Positions 44,103-55,386 are shown, numbered from the stretch's first letter. The stretch is DNA of 64,000 nucleotides from Melioribacter sp. (GCA_020723965.1 DYHW01000001.1:358587-422586); one strand, 5' to 3'. Made by a program: numbers and translations. Notes: generated by a model from the letters alone, not told the origin.

Positions 44103-45311
44103 TCATCTTTTTAAAATAATCTTAAATGTTGTTCCTTCGTTAATAATGGATTGCACTACAAAAATTTTTCCATTGTGGTAATCTTCAATAATTCTTTTTG
44201 AAAGACTTAAACCAAGCCCCCATCCTCGTCTTTTTGTGCTGTAACCTGGGCGGAAAACGTCTTTCCATCTTTTATAATCGATTCCCTTGCCATTATCGGC
44301 AACTTCTATCTCAATATTTTTCTTATAAGCGGCAATATTGAAATGAATTTTTCCATCTTTCGTTTCGATCGCATCAAGTGCATTCTTTATCAAATTTTCG
44401 CTCACCCATTCAAATAATTCCACGTTAAGTTTAGAGGTTAGTTTTCTGTTTCCTTCAAGTGTGATAATAACATTCTTCCCGAGCTGAGGCAATCTTTTTT
44501 GGAAATAGTTTATAACATTTGAGATAATTTCATAGGGGGAATAATCTTGCAACTCCGGCTTTGACCCGATCTTAGAGAATCTTTTTGTGATTTTATTCAG
44601 TCTATGCAGATCGTTTTCGATCTCATTAGAAGTATCTAAAACTCTTTCTGGATTATTGTAATTAATTTTTAAGATTTCGTTCCACCCCATCAAGCTTGAA
44701 ATGGGTGTTCCGAGTTGATGAGCAGTCTCTTTAGATAAACCAACCCAAATATTACTTTGCTCACTTTTTTTTATATAGCTAAAACTTGCATAAGCAAGGG
44801 TAATAAAAAGAAAGGCAAAAATTATTTGCAAATATGGATAGTAGCGCAATTGTTGAATAATGTGAGAATCGCCATAATAAATTTTTTGTAAAATTATTCC
44901 GTCTGGCGTTTTTACAGTAATTGGCGGATGCAGTTGCCCAAGTTCTTTAATCTTTTGCTCTAAGAATTTTTTAAATTCAGCGGCAGTTAAAGTTAAGGCA
45001 TGTTCAATATTTTTGTAACCGGTGCCCGGCGTAGTAGAAATGATTTGGTCTTTTGAATCGGTTAATATAAGTGGGAAATCAATCCTTTGAATAATATTTT
45101 GAAAAATAAAGGTAAGGTCGCTATTGCTTGTTTCTGTATTGGCAACAAATTCCAAACTGTTGGCATAGAGCTGAACAATCTCTTTTTCTCTTTGCTGTAA
45201 TTTTTCCACTAAGTTTTGAGTGTAGTACAATGTGCCAAAAGAAATTGCTGCTCCCACAATAACAAGTGCTAACTTCAAATTCAGTGAAGATAAGCCACCT
45301 GATATTTTCAT
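44103..45311 (-). CDS. Orphan membrane sensor histidine kinase
   Basis: From ATG 45311 the protein is 402 aa. Upstream, ATG 45323 overlaps the GGAG ribosome site of ATG 45311, so the shorter start is chosen. A membrane segment (about 10-30), a periplasmic sensor domain (about 30-155) and a second membrane segment (about 160-180) are followed by a His-kinase domain. The H-box is SKETAHQLGTPISSLMGW with H198; the N-box is LIKNALDAIE, G1 is VADNGKGID and G2 is RGWGLGLSLSKRI. No response-regulator gene is adjacent, so its partner is elsewhere. It lies downstream of purA. Confidence 0.88.
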   Translation of the reverse strand: MKISGGLSSLNLKLALVIVGAAISFGTLYYTQNLVEKLQQREKEIVQLYANSLEFVANTETSNSDLTFIFQNIIQRIDFPLILTDSKDQIISTTPGTGYKNIEHALTLTAAEFKKFLEQKIKELGQLHPPITVKTPDGIILQKIYYGDSHIIQQLRYYPYLQIIFAFLFITLAYASFSYIKKSEQSNIWVGLSKETAHQLGTPISSLMGWNEILKINYNNPERVLDTSNEIENDLHRLNKITKRFSKIGSKPELQDYSPYEIISNVINYFQKRLPQLGKNVIITLEGNRKLTSKLNVELFEWVSENLIKNALDAIETKDGKIHFNIAAYKKNIEIEVADNGKGIDYKRWKDVFRPGYSTKRRGWGLGLSLSKRIIEDYHNGKIFVVQSIINEGTTFKIILKR

Positions 45312-45393
45312 AACTAACTCCATAATGGAATTTTCAAAAAAAAATTACATAATCTTAAGAGGCAAATAAATAATAAGAGAAGTAATAATATTT

Positions 45394-46722
<1,329 letters not shown>

Positions 46723-46743
46723 TTAATCCAATTGATGTTAGAA

Positions 46744-47085
46744 CTACACAGCGAAACTGTTAACCGCTTCGTTCACCGAAGTGTAGTGGTCAAAAATGGT
46801 GATCAGTTTTGTAATAACAAGAAGACTTTCAATTTTATCTGTTGCGTTAGCTAGTTTAAAAACTCCGCCACCGTTTTTAATAGTTGTATATCCGCTTATT
46901 AACATTCCAAGTCCAGAGCTGTTCATAAATTTTGTATCTGCCAAGTCGATAACGATGTTTTTCTTTCCTTCATCAATTAGTTTGTGAAGCAGATCGCTAA
47001 ATTCTTGCGCTTCGGGTCCCCCCATTACGTTGCCTTTTAGTTCTATGACCACAGCGTTATATTTTTCTACAGTTTTAACCCTCAT
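46744..47085 (-). CDS. STAS-domain anti-sigma factor antagonist
   Basis: The 113-aa protein is a single STAS domain. The phosphoacceptor Ser lies in KFMNSSGLGMLI (S56 or S57), followed by a typical KLANATDKIESLLVITKL end. Unphosphorylated STAS antagonists bind RsbW-like kinases. It is divergent from the sigma/partner-switching cluster and transcribed the other way, so it may be a second antagonist of that pathway. The first half has ELKGNVMGG, a normal beta1-beta2 turn. Confidence 0.85.
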   Translation of the reverse strand: MRVKTVEKYNAVVIELKGNVMGGPEAQEFSDLLHKLIDEGKKNIVIDLADTKFMNSSGLGMLISGYTTIKNGGGVFKLANATDKIESLLVITKLITIFDHYTSVNEAVNSFAV

Positions 47086-47143
47086 AAGTTCTCCTAAATT
47101 TTTTGGTGAAAAATAAATATAGATATTTTTTTATTCAACTTGC

Positions 47144-47172
47144 TTGACAGAAAAGGGAAAATAGACTTAATC
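47144..47172 (+). promoter_or_regulatory. Candidate promoter upstream of the ECF sigma gene
   Basis: TTGACA (47144-47149) is followed after 17 bp by TTAATC (47167-47172), a weak match to a -10 box. It lies in the 228-bp gap between the divergent STAS and sigma-factor genes. Evidence is a motif match only. Confidence 0.25.
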
Positions 47173-47313
47173 GTTTGCAAATATTTATATTGTAAGCCAA
47201 GTTATTGAATATACGAGTAAAAAGAAAGTTCTTAGAGTTTAGTTTTATGAAGAAAAAAATCTAATGAAACGGTAAAACTCAGAAACAATTAAAACAGATC
47301 ATCGTCTAAAGTA

Positions 47314-47916
47314 ATGGATTTTTCAAAAGAACAAGATCAATTAGATTCAAGGGATGCGAAAGGAGAGAGCGAAGAAGATTTTGCTCTTATAAAAAAATTT
47401 ATACAGGGAGATGAATTAACTTTCCGCATTCTTGTTCTCAAACATAAAGAAAAGGTGAGAAATTTGGTTTTTTTGACCTTAAGCGATTCAGAATTAGTAG
47501 ATGATATTTCTCAAGACGTTTTTATTAACGTCTATCATAAACTGAAAGAATTCCGCTTCGAGTCGAAATTTACAACGTGGCTTTACAGAATAACAGTGAA
47601 TAAATGCAGAGATTATTTACGCAAGAAACGAGTACGAAGTATTTTCGTTCCGTTGCAGGATACCGACACAAATTACGGAACAGCTTCTTTTTCGGAAAAC
47701 ATTGATATTCCTCAATTAGTCAGGGGCGCAATCGAAAAGTTACCGGAAAAATTAAAAGTGCCGTTAGTTCTAAGAGATATAGATGGTTTGAGCTACAAAG
47801 AAATTGCTGATCAATTGGAAACTGAAGTGGGAACGATTAAATCTAGAATTTTTAGAGCACGCGAATCATTAAAGATCATTCTTGAACCGTATCAAAAAGA
47901 ATTAAGAGCCAGTTGA
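47314..47916 (+). CDS. RNA polymerase ECF-type sigma factor
   Basis: The 200-aa protein has sigma region 2 (about 45-115, DDISQDVFINVYHKLKEF, FTTWLYRITVNKCRDYLRKKR) and region 4 (about 135-190, LPEKLKVPLVLRDIDGLSYKEIADQLETEVGT). No anti-sigma membrane protein is next to it; instead it is followed by a partner-switching cluster. An acidic 25-residue leader precedes region 2. It may be the target of the RsbW-like kinase or be controlled independently. Confidence 0.88.
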   Translation: MDFSKEQDQLDSRDAKGESEEDFALIKKFIQGDELTFRILVLKHKEKVRNLVFLTLSDSELVDDISQDVFINVYHKLKEFRFESKFTTWLYRITVNKCRDYLRKKRVRSIFVPLQDTDTNYGTASFSENIDIPQLVRGAIEKLPEKLKVPLVLRDIDGLSYKEIADQLETEVGTIKSRIFRARESLKIILEPYQKELRAS

Positions 47917-47987
47917 AATGAATTATTGTATAGATAGAAGAATAAACATAGAAGTTGTAGAAACTTATTTGTATGAATAATATTTAA

Positions 47988-50030
47988 ATGCGAGCTAAGA
48001 TAAAAATTATACATGCAAGCGGTTTAGAAAATGCAGTCTTATTTTCTATTGCTCTTCTTCTCTTCAATTTGATATTTCCTAAGCATGATAGCACTCTTCT
48101 ATCAATAGTAAATGAAGCTCTTGTTTTCTTCACTATTTTTTTTCTTTACAATTATCTGCATCAATTCTTAAGCAGTAAAACTGATACTCCTATTTCGTTA
48201 GTTATTAATGTAGGAATTCTTGCTGCGCTTTTATATTTCATACTTGCAATAACTAATTCAATCTTAGATGCGGAGGATGGAAGAGTAAGCGTCAGCTTTG
48301 TTAACTCGCTCTTCTCTATTCTGTTAGTTTTTGTATTCATGGGGGCAATTGTATATATCTTTACAACGTTTCGCGAGTTATTTTACCTGCGCCAGAAGAA
48401 AGACCACAGCATGTACTTCAAAACCATGCTGGTTTTTTTTGCTCTCAGCTTTTTTTCAAATCTGTTACTTTTATTTGATGCTGCTTTAGATTATTTGCGC
48501 GATGCATTTTACGTAGTAACTATTGTTCTCATTTGTCTAAATTCTGTACGTGTGGCTTGGATTGCTTTTCTCACTAAAAGACAAAAATATTATCTACTCA
48601 TACTAGCAATAATTCTTTCTGTTGTTTTCGGGATGGTGTTTGCTCAAGTATCTGATTCAAAGACAATGAAACAGTTGTTGTATGTTTTTTCTCCTGGGTT
48701 GCTTACATTATTTAGCTTAGTGGCAATTTACGGCGCAGTTTATTTCGGAGTTATTTTTTTTACTACACTCTTTCACCTGCCAACAGCAGAAGCGTTCGAC
48801 CGCAAAGCTGAAGAAGTTTCATCAATGATGGACCTTACTAAGCTTATAACGCAAGTATTCGATTTTAAGGAGTTAGCCGATACAGTAACAACAATGACAG
48901 CGCGCGTGAGCAATTCCGATTCAGCTTGGCTTGCTACAAAAATCGAAAAGGGAATTGAGTTAAACTCGGTACACAAAGTTGGTTACATTGATGCGGAAAA
49001 TATTTCGAAAGATATTTTAAGCTTGGTTGAAGAAAGTTACGATAGATTGGAAATTGTTGATTGCAGCTTGTTAAACAATTTGACAAAAAACAATTACAAT
49101 CAATACAAATCAATTGCAATTTCGCCATTAAAAGTTCACGGAAATATTAACGGTTATCTTTTTGCAGCTCGAAACCAAGAAAGCACATTCGATAAAGAAG
49201 ACCGGAATGCCATACAGGCATTTGCAGATTATGCAGCCGTAGCTTTAGAGAATGCAAAATTGATTAAAGAATCGATAGAGAAAGAGCGGTTGGAAAAAGA
49301 ATTTGATGTAGCGCGTGATATTCAGAAGAAAATTCTTCCGTCCAAAATACCCTCAACTGAAACGCTTGATATTTCCGCTCTCTTTGTCCCCGCTTTTGAA
49401 GTCGGCGGCGATTATTATGATTTCTTTGAATTAGAGAATAATAAATTGGGATTCGTAGTTGCTGATGTTTCAGGTAAAGGCATTTCCGCTGCTTTCATTA
49501 TGGCAGAAGTAAAAGGCGTATTTAAATCTTTGTCTAAAATAATTTTTAGCCCCCGCGAACTTCTGATAAAAGCTAACGAAATATTGAATGGCAGTATAGA
49601 TAAAAAAAATTTTGTTACAGCAGTTTACGGCATAATAGATAGAAAAAACGGCAAATTAAGATTAGCTCGTGCCGGTCATACGCCAATTCTAATTTGCAGC
49701 AACAGAACTATTCAAAAAATTCAACCCGCAGGTATTGGGCTTGGGCTCTCTTATTCAGCTTCTTTTGCAAATTCACTTAGAGAAATGGAAATTCAATTAA
49801 AGAATAATGATATTGTTGTGTGTTTTTCTGATGGAATTCCAGAAGCAAAGAATTCAAATAAAGAAGATTTTGGCTACGATCGGTTTGAGTCGCTCATCTC
49901 GTTAAATTGCCACAAAAATTTGGAGGCAGTTTCAAACGTCATAATAAAAGAACTAAGTTTATTTTCACGTGATTATTCTCAGCACGATGATATTACTTTA
50001 GTCCTTTTTAAATGGAATCAAAAACAATAA
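47988..50030 (+). CDS. Membrane PP2C (SpoIIE/RsbU-type) phosphatase with GAF-like region
   Basis: The 680-aa protein has seven to eight hydrophobic segments in residues 15-265, a GAF-like region (about 290-430), an alpha-helical linker (EKERLEKEFDVARDIQKKIL) and a C-terminal PP2C/SpoIIE domain. Metal-binding motifs are VGGDYYDF (D475), VVADVSGKGISAAF and the final QHDDITLVLF. This domain dephosphorylates STAS antagonists. The multipass membrane part suggests an envelope or small-ligand input. It follows the sigma gene and is followed by a STAS gene 17 bp away. Confidence 0.88.
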   Translation: MRAKIKIIHASGLENAVLFSIALLLFNLIFPKHDSTLLSIVNEALVFFTIFFLYNYLHQFLSSKTDTPISLVINVGILAALLYFILAITNSILDAEDGRVSVSFVNSLFSILLVFVFMGAIVYIFTTFRELFYLRQKKDHSMYFKTMLVFFALSFFSNLLLLFDAALDYLRDAFYVVTIVLICLNSVRVAWIAFLTKRQKYYLLILAIILSVVFGMVFAQVSDSKTMKQLLYVFSPGLLTLFSLVAIYGAVYFGVIFFTTLFHLPTAEAFDRKAEEVSSMMDLTKLITQVFDFKELADTVTTMTARVSNSDSAWLATKIEKGIELNSVHKVGYIDAENISKDILSLVEESYDRLEIVDCSLLNNLTKNNYNQYKSIAISPLKVHGNINGYLFAARNQESTFDKEDRNAIQAFADYAAVALENAKLIKESIEKERLEKEFDVARDIQKKILPSKIPSTETLDISALFVPAFEVGGDYYDFFELENNKLGFVVADVSGKGISAAFIMAEVKGVFKSLSKIIFSPRELLIKANEILNGSIDKKNFVTAVYGIIDRKNGKLRLARAGHTPILICSNRTIQKIQPAGIGLGLSYSASFANSLREMEIQLKNNDIVVCFSDGIPEAKNSNKEDFGYDRFESLISLNCHKNLEAVSNVIIKELSLFSRDYSQHDDITLVLFKWNQKQ

Positions 50031-50049
50031 TGAAAATGGAGATATTTTG

Positions 50050-50403
50050 ATGGCAGACTTTAATGTCAACTTACGGAATATAGAAACCGTAAGCGTAATA
50101 GAAGTGAAGGGATATCTCGATGCGCACACAGCCCCCGAACTAGAAAATATTTTTAACCAGCTTCTTGATAAGAAGCAGTTCAAAGTGGTTGTTAACTTCG
50201 ACGAGCTTAAATACATAAGCAGCGCAGGGCTTGGCGTTTTTATGGCGTATGTTGAAACCATGAGAGAGAACAATGGAGATATTAAGTTTACCAACTTGAA
50301 AGAAAATGTTTTTAACATTTTTGATCTGCTTGGTTTTCCTATCTTATATGAATTTTACAAAGATGAAAAAGAAGCCGTTCAGAAATTTAACCTGCAAGGT
50401 TGA
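50050..50403 (+). CDS. STAS-domain anti-sigma factor antagonist
   Basis: From ATG 50050, with GGAG at 50037-50040, the protein is 117 aa, a single STAS domain. The phosphoacceptor is in LKYISSAGLGVFMAY (S57 or S58). The stop overlaps the start region of the next gene (RsbW-like), indicating coupling. It is the probable substrate of the three PP2C phosphatases and partner of the kinase next door. Confidence 0.88.
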   Translation: MADFNVNLRNIETVSVIEVKGYLDAHTAPELENIFNQLLDKKQFKVVVNFDELKYISSAGLGVFMAYVETMRENNGDIKFTNLKENVFNIFDLLGFPILYEFYKDEKEAVQKFNLQG

Positions 50404-50405
50404 TC

Positions 50406-50843
50406 TTGAATTCTTCTAATAACATATTAGAGCAAGAACTTGTTGTTAAAAGCACAACAGATAATCTTGCATTGATTAGAGAATTCACACGCACCGCCGC
50501 TGAAAAAAGCGGATTCTCTGAAGAAACAACCGGCAAAATTATTTTAGCTGTTGACGAAGCTTGTACTAATATTATTAAACACGCCTATAAGAATTCTTCC
50601 GAAGGGGAAATAAATATATTAGTTAAATTTGAGGACGGAAAATTCATCATTTCAATAACTGATGAAGGATTGCACTTTGACCCTATGCAGGTTCCCGAAC
50701 CGGACTTGCAGGAATTTGTTAAAGAAAAACGAGTTGGCGGACTAGGTATTTACTTGATAAGAAAAATGATGGATGAAGTTCGTTATTCCACACTTACAGG
50801 AAATAAAAATCAAGTTGTTTTAGTAAAATATCTTTCTCGGTGA
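50406..50843 (+). CDS. RsbW/SpoIIAB-like serine kinase and anti-sigma factor (HATPase_c_2)
   Basis: The 145-aa protein is a HATPase kinase of the RsbW type. N-box is ILAVDEACTNIIKHAYKN, G1 is ITDEGLHFDPM, and the glycine-rich lid segment is GGLGIYLIRKMMDEVRY. There is no His-kinase H-box. Either TTG 50400 (overlapping the STAS stop) or TTG 50406 can start it; AAGG at 50396-50399 favours 50406. By family, it phosphorylates STAS proteins and sequesters a sigma factor or other target. It sits directly between a STAS gene and two PP2C genes. Confidence 0.88.
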   Translation: MNSSNNILEQELVVKSTTDNLALIREFTRTAAEKSGFSEETTGKIILAVDEACTNIIKHAYKNSSEGEINILVKFEDGKFIISITDEGLHFDPMQVPEPDLQEFVKEKRVGGLGIYLIRKMMDEVRYSTLTGNKNQVVLVKYLSR

Positions 50844-50844
50844 T

Positions 50845-52521
50845 ATGCAAACCGATAAGAATGTGGCACTGCGGAATTTCACGGCACTTGTTGATTTCAG
50901 CAACCTTATTAACTCTTCATTAGACCTTAGCTTTACGCTCAATAATATTCTTCTTACCTGCTTAGGAAAATTTCATACTACAAAGGGCTTGATTGCGCTT
51001 CTTAACGAAAAAAATATTCTTAAAGTGCAGGCGTCGAAAGGATTTACTAAAGATGTAATTAAAAAATTTCCTCTTATTCATCTTTCGGAATACCAGGCAA
51101 ATAACTCTTTCAAAAATTTTTTAAAAGAAAACAATCTTCTACTAATTCAAGAAATCAAAACTTCGGAAGGGATGAAAGGCATTATTGCGCTTGGGCAAAG
51201 ATTAACGCAAAAAATATATGATGAAGAAGACCTTAATTTTTTGAAAACTATTTTGAATGTTGGCGCTACAGCAATTGAGAATTCGATGTTTGTAGAAAAA
51301 TTGAAAAAAGTTAACCGCGATCTTGACGCAAAAGTAAATCAGCTTAGTTCTTTGTTCGATCTAAGTAAAGAATTTAGCGGCGTATTGCAAGTTGAAATGA
51401 TAAGCAGACTTCTTGTTTATTCGCTTATAGGGCAGATGCTCGTATCAAAATATGCAGTTATTTCCTTTTCAAGCGGTAATATAATTTTTTTAGAAAACCG
51501 TTTTGATGAAGCTCGTATTAAATTTGCGATGAAACACTGCGACGTTCATAATTTGTCAAAACCGTTAACACGCAGCGAGCTTATAGATAATCTGAAACCT
51601 TTTCCGGAAGCCGGCGTTGATCTGATTGTGCCGATGCAGATTAAAGGAGAGACAAAAGGATTGATTCTCCTCGGCAGAAGAAAGAACGAACTTGTCTACA
51701 GCAAGTCGGATATCGAATTTATTTCATCGGTTGGCGGGTTAGCTATCATATCGATCGAAAATGCACGACTCTTCAAAGAAACTTTAGAAAAACAACGGCT
51801 CGAAAAAGATTTGGAGACGGCTCGTAATATTCAAAACAATCTTTTACCAAAATCCATTCCTCAACTTTCTAATTTTGAATTAGCTGCTTTTAGCAAACCT
51901 GCCCGAATAATTGGCGGTGATTATTACGACATAGTGAAATTGGATGATAATCATCTTCTCTTTGCAATTGCTGATGTTTCAGGCAAGGGAGTATCTGCCG
52001 CTTTATTGATGGCAAACATTCAAGCGTTCTTAAAATCGATCTGTAAAATGAAACTTCCATTGTCGGATGCAACTAACCTTTTGAATGATTTGGTTGCCGA
52101 AAATACAACGATGGGCAGCTTTATTACTTTCTTTTGGGGTGTTATTGATAACGAGAAAAAAGAGATAACCTACGTTAATGCCGGGCATAACCCTCCTTTG
52201 CTTGTTAGAGAGGGGAGAATTTCTAAACTGAAAAAAGGAGGAATGATACTGGGTGTTCTTCCAACAACTCAATCTTATCTTTTTGAAAGAATACAACTTG
52301 AAAAAGGCGATACAATTGTTTTATTCACAGATGGAATTTCAGAAGCAATGAATGTAAAGTGGGAAGAATATACAGATGAACGTTTGGAAAATTTAGTTTT
52401 GTCGAAGTCTAACAATAATGTGCAAACCATTCTATCGGATATCAAATGCAGCGTTGAAGAATTTACGCTTGGCGCGGAACAATCTGATGATATTACATGC
52501 CTTATTATAAAGGTTAAATAA
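50845..52521 (+). CDS. Soluble GAF-PP2C (RsbU-type) phosphatase
   Basis: The 558-aa protein has no membrane segment. Two GAF-like regions occupy about 10-150 and 165-300, then a helical linker (LEKDLETARNIQNNLLPKS) leads to a PP2C/SpoIIE domain: IIGGDYYDIV (D359), AIADVSGKGVSAALL, and EQSDDITCLIIK at the end. It starts one base after the RsbW-like gene stop and ends 1 bp before the next phosphatase. It would add a cytoplasmic signal input to the module. Confidence 0.87.
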   Translation: MQTDKNVALRNFTALVDFSNLINSSLDLSFTLNNILLTCLGKFHTTKGLIALLNEKNILKVQASKGFTKDVIKKFPLIHLSEYQANNSFKNFLKENNLLLIQEIKTSEGMKGIIALGQRLTQKIYDEEDLNFLKTILNVGATAIENSMFVEKLKKVNRDLDAKVNQLSSLFDLSKEFSGVLQVEMISRLLVYSLIGQMLVSKYAVISFSSGNIIFLENRFDEARIKFAMKHCDVHNLSKPLTRSELIDNLKPFPEAGVDLIVPMQIKGETKGLILLGRRKNELVYSKSDIEFISSVGGLAIISIENARLFKETLEKQRLEKDLETARNIQNNLLPKSIPQLSNFELAAFSKPARIIGGDYYDIVKLDDNHLLFAIADVSGKGVSAALLMANIQAFLKSICKMKLPLSDATNLLNDLVAENTTMGSFITFFWGVIDNEKKEITYVNAGHNPPLLVREGRISKLKKGGMILGVLPTTQSYLFERIQLEKGDTIVLFTDGISEAMNVKWEEYTDERLENLVLSKSNNNVQTILSDIKCSVEEFTLGAEQSDDITCLIIKVK

Positions 52522-52522
52522 A

Positions 52523-55084
52523 ATGTTAACTGCATTAAAAAGATTTTGGGTTAAGAATTTTAATAAACTAATCCTTTTCTTCTCTGTAATTTTATTCCTA
52601 ATCGGATTGCTAAATTTCTTTTTTATCTTCGAAGTAACAGCACAATCCAACGATGAATGTCTTTGGGTACAAGAGAAAGTTTCGTCAGATTCAACAGTTA
52701 TAGTTTTCAAATTTGTTAAAGAGGGTGGAGTAACATGGAATGCCGGAATCCGCGATGGAGATCATCTTATTGCAATTGACGGCGTTCGAACTTATAGCAC
52801 TCTAATTGCAACACGAATTCTCGATAAAGTTCACTCGGGCGATTATGCTACTTACACAGTATCTAGAAATGGAAATACTTTCGAAGCAAACGTTATGGTT
52901 AAAAAACTGATAACGTTTAACGGGTTAGCTTTTGCGCTTCTCTCCTTTTTCTGGTTGATTGTCGGTTTTATTGTTATAATGGCTAAACCCGAAGGGAAGC
53001 CGCAGCGCTTATTTTACAGGGTAGGAGTTTTTGCAATCCTTTTTTCAATGATCAATTTGATCTTCCGCGGTTGGCAGGTTGCAAATCCTATATTTGAAAA
53101 TATTTATTTGCTTCTTCTTGTTGATACACTTTGGACTCTCGGCGGCGTGTTTCTTCCATTTTATTTGATCAAGTTTTTCTGTTACTTTCCGCAAGAGTGT
53201 GAAATAATTAAAAAGAAATGGTTTGCGCGTACAATAAACATTGCACCATTTGCAGTTTTTATAATTGCAGTTGCTGCAAAAATCAATTTCGTTTATTTGC
53301 AAAGGAAAGATTTTTTATATGCTGTTATAGCCAACGGCATCACGTTCTTGATTGTTGCGGGACTTTTTACCGGGTTGGTAATGCTGATTAGAAGTTATAT
53401 TAAGTTAAAAAGTCAGCGCGAAAAAAAACCGATACTAGTTATCATAGTTGCATATTTAATAGGCGTTGCTGCATTGTTTTATACGCTTACACTAGCAGCA
53501 CAAATTGCCGGTGTTATTTTTAACAATCCGTATTATTTCATGCCAATTATTTTGATTGCTTTGCTGCCAATCGCATTCGGGTACTCCATCTTCCGTTATT
53601 CTTTAATGGATGTTAGTGAAATTGTTAAGAACACTATAGTATACGGCGTTGCAACCGTAATAATAGCCGGACTTTATTTTTTAATTATATACACGCTGGG
53701 TCAAAGCATCAGTTCGGCTATCGGGACTGAATATGAAGGAATGATTGCAGGCGTTGTCTTTGTACTTTCAGCAATAATATTTCAATCAACTAAAGACAAA
53801 TTTCAAGATTTTCTAACAGAAAAATTCTACCCGGAACAGTTTTCGTTTCAAAAAAGATTGTTACAATTCAGCGGCGAGGTTGCAAGCATTGTCGGGTTTG
53901 AGAATGTATTGGATTCTACCAAAGAATTATTTGTTCAATCTCTTCGAATAGAGAATTTCGGTTTAATGCTAAAAGATGAGAAAAATGTTTTCAGGTTAGT
54001 GCGTAAAGAAGGAGTGGATAATTCTAACTTTATAATTGATGATTATGACAAAAAGCTTGAAAAATATTTTGAGAAAAGAAAATTATTAGATCAAAAACTA
54101 GTGCTTGAGCGGCAGGAATTTGATCATCTATTCCAAAGCAGCGAAAAGGAAATTCTTGTTGAAAAGATTTATACAATCATTCCTTTGATAATGAAGCAAA
54201 AATTGATCGGGCTGCTGTTATTTGGATTAAAACAGAGCGGTTCACAATTCACTGGCAAAGATATCTATCTTCTTGTTTCCGCTGCAAACCAAACGGCTGT
54301 TTCGATTGAGAATGCACGGCTTCATGAATCTGAAATTGAAAAGAAAAGACTTGAACGCGATCTTGAAAATGCGCGCCGCATGCAAGAATCGCTTCTACCT
54401 AAAGAATTTCCGAAGGTCCAAAAGCTTGATCTTTCCGGCAGAATGATTCCCGCAATGCATGTCGGCGGAGACTATTTTGATCTGATAAAGATTTCTGATA
54501 GCAAATTATTTGTTGTAATTGGCGATGTTTCCGGCAAAGGTTTGAGCGCAGCTTTTTATATGTCTAAACTGCAAACTATGATCCGCTTATATTGTTCGGA
54601 AGAAAGATCTCCAAAAGAAATTTTAGATGAAGTCAATAAAAATGTTTATGAAAGTATAGAAAGGAATTGGTTTATCACAGTTTCTCTTGCGCTCTTTGAT
54701 GTTGAAACCAACAGAGTTAAATTTTGTAGAGCAGGGCACACTCCTTTAATGAAAGTTAACAGTGGCGCGCTCGAAACTATTCAACCTAAAGGTATGGGAA
54801 TAGGATTGAACAGCGGAGAGCTATTTAATTCATCGTTAGAAGAGATTACGCTTACGCTTCAACCTAACGATCTGTTTTTCTTTTACTCAGATGGCGTTAC
54901 AGAGTTGATGGATCAAAAAGATCAATTATTTGGAACGGAGAAGGTGCAACGGTTGCTGCTTGATAACTCTAATGAAAATTGTTCGGAGATCCAATCTGCT
55001 ATATTGAAGAAGTTAAGTGAATTCCGTGGGGAAATACCTCAGTATGATGATGTAACGATTTTGTTGGTCAAATATCTTTCTTGA
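52523..55084 (+). CDS. Membrane PDZ-GAF-PP2C (RsbU-type) phosphatase
   Basis: The 853-aa protein has one membrane segment (about 15-37), an extracytoplasmic PDZ-like domain (about 60-130, GVTWNAGIRDGDHLIAIDGV), then a bundle of about seven membrane segments (about 132-400), a GAF-like region (about 450-600), a helical linker (EKKRLERDLENARRMQESLLPKE) and a PP2C domain with HVGGDYFDLI (D650), VIGDVSGKGLSAAFYM and PQYDDVTILLVK. The PDZ part could sense unfolded or extracytoplasmic peptides. It is the last gene of the run; it ends 250 bp before a terminator. Confidence 0.87.
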   Translation: MLTALKRFWVKNFNKLILFFSVILFLIGLLNFFFIFEVTAQSNDECLWVQEKVSSDSTVIVFKFVKEGGVTWNAGIRDGDHLIAIDGVRTYSTLIATRILDKVHSGDYATYTVSRNGNTFEANVMVKKLITFNGLAFALLSFFWLIVGFIVIMAKPEGKPQRLFYRVGVFAILFSMINLIFRGWQVANPIFENIYLLLLVDTLWTLGGVFLPFYLIKFFCYFPQECEIIKKKWFARTINIAPFAVFIIAVAAKINFVYLQRKDFLYAVIANGITFLIVAGLFTGLVMLIRSYIKLKSQREKKPILVIIVAYLIGVAALFYTLTLAAQIAGVIFNNPYYFMPIILIALLPIAFGYSIFRYSLMDVSEIVKNTIVYGVATVIIAGLYFLIIYTLGQSISSAIGTEYEGMIAGVVFVLSAIIFQSTKDKFQDFLTEKFYPEQFSFQKRLLQFSGEVASIVGFENVLDSTKELFVQSLRIENFGLMLKDEKNVFRLVRKEGVDNSNFIIDDYDKKLEKYFEKRKLLDQKLVLERQEFDHLFQSSEKEILVEKIYTIIPLIMKQKLIGLLLFGLKQSGSQFTGKDIYLLVSAANQTAVSIENARLHESEIEKKRLERDLENARRMQESLLPKEFPKVQKLDLSGRMIPAMHVGGDYFDLIKISDSKLFVVIGDVSGKGLSAAFYMSKLQTMIRLYCSEERSPKEILDEVNKNVYESIERNWFITVSLALFDVETNRVKFCRAGHTPLMKVNSGALETIQPKGMGIGLNSGELFNSSLEEITLTLQPNDLFFFYSDGVTELMDQKDQLFGTEKVQRLLLDNSNENCSEIQSAILKKLSEFRGEIPQYDDVTILLVKYLS

Positions 55085-55386
55085 AAACGATTCTGAAATG
55101 GGAAAGAGATAGTCTTATTACCTTTTTCCATTCAAGAAAAACTTTTTTGCGAGTTGGATAAAAGAGTAGAAAACCTTCGCAAAGCAAAAGCGCAGTTAAA
55201 AACTTATCGGTAGAGTGTGTTTGCGTATGCGTTTTCGAGAAAGCCTGTTTCTGAATAGCGAATTGAAAATAATTATCAATTGCCTTCCAGTTGTGAAAGG
55301 GTGAAGTGAGTGAAAAAGTTTATACTGCAGAAACAAAAAACCCCCAACAAAGCCGGGGGGTTTTCTTAAAGCGTAATGAATGAAAA
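55085..55386. other. 302-bp convergent intergenic region
   Basis: The first 245 bp hold no ORF or motif I can support, only a weak imperfect hairpin near 55100-55130. The right end holds the terminator at 55331-55366. Confidence 0.5.
55331..55366. terminator. Bidirectional rho-independent terminator
   Basis: AAAACCCCC (55337-55345) pairs with GGGGGTTTT (55356-55364), loop about 10 nt, with A and T runs on the outsides. It separates the convergent phosphatase gene and secF. Confidence 0.88.
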
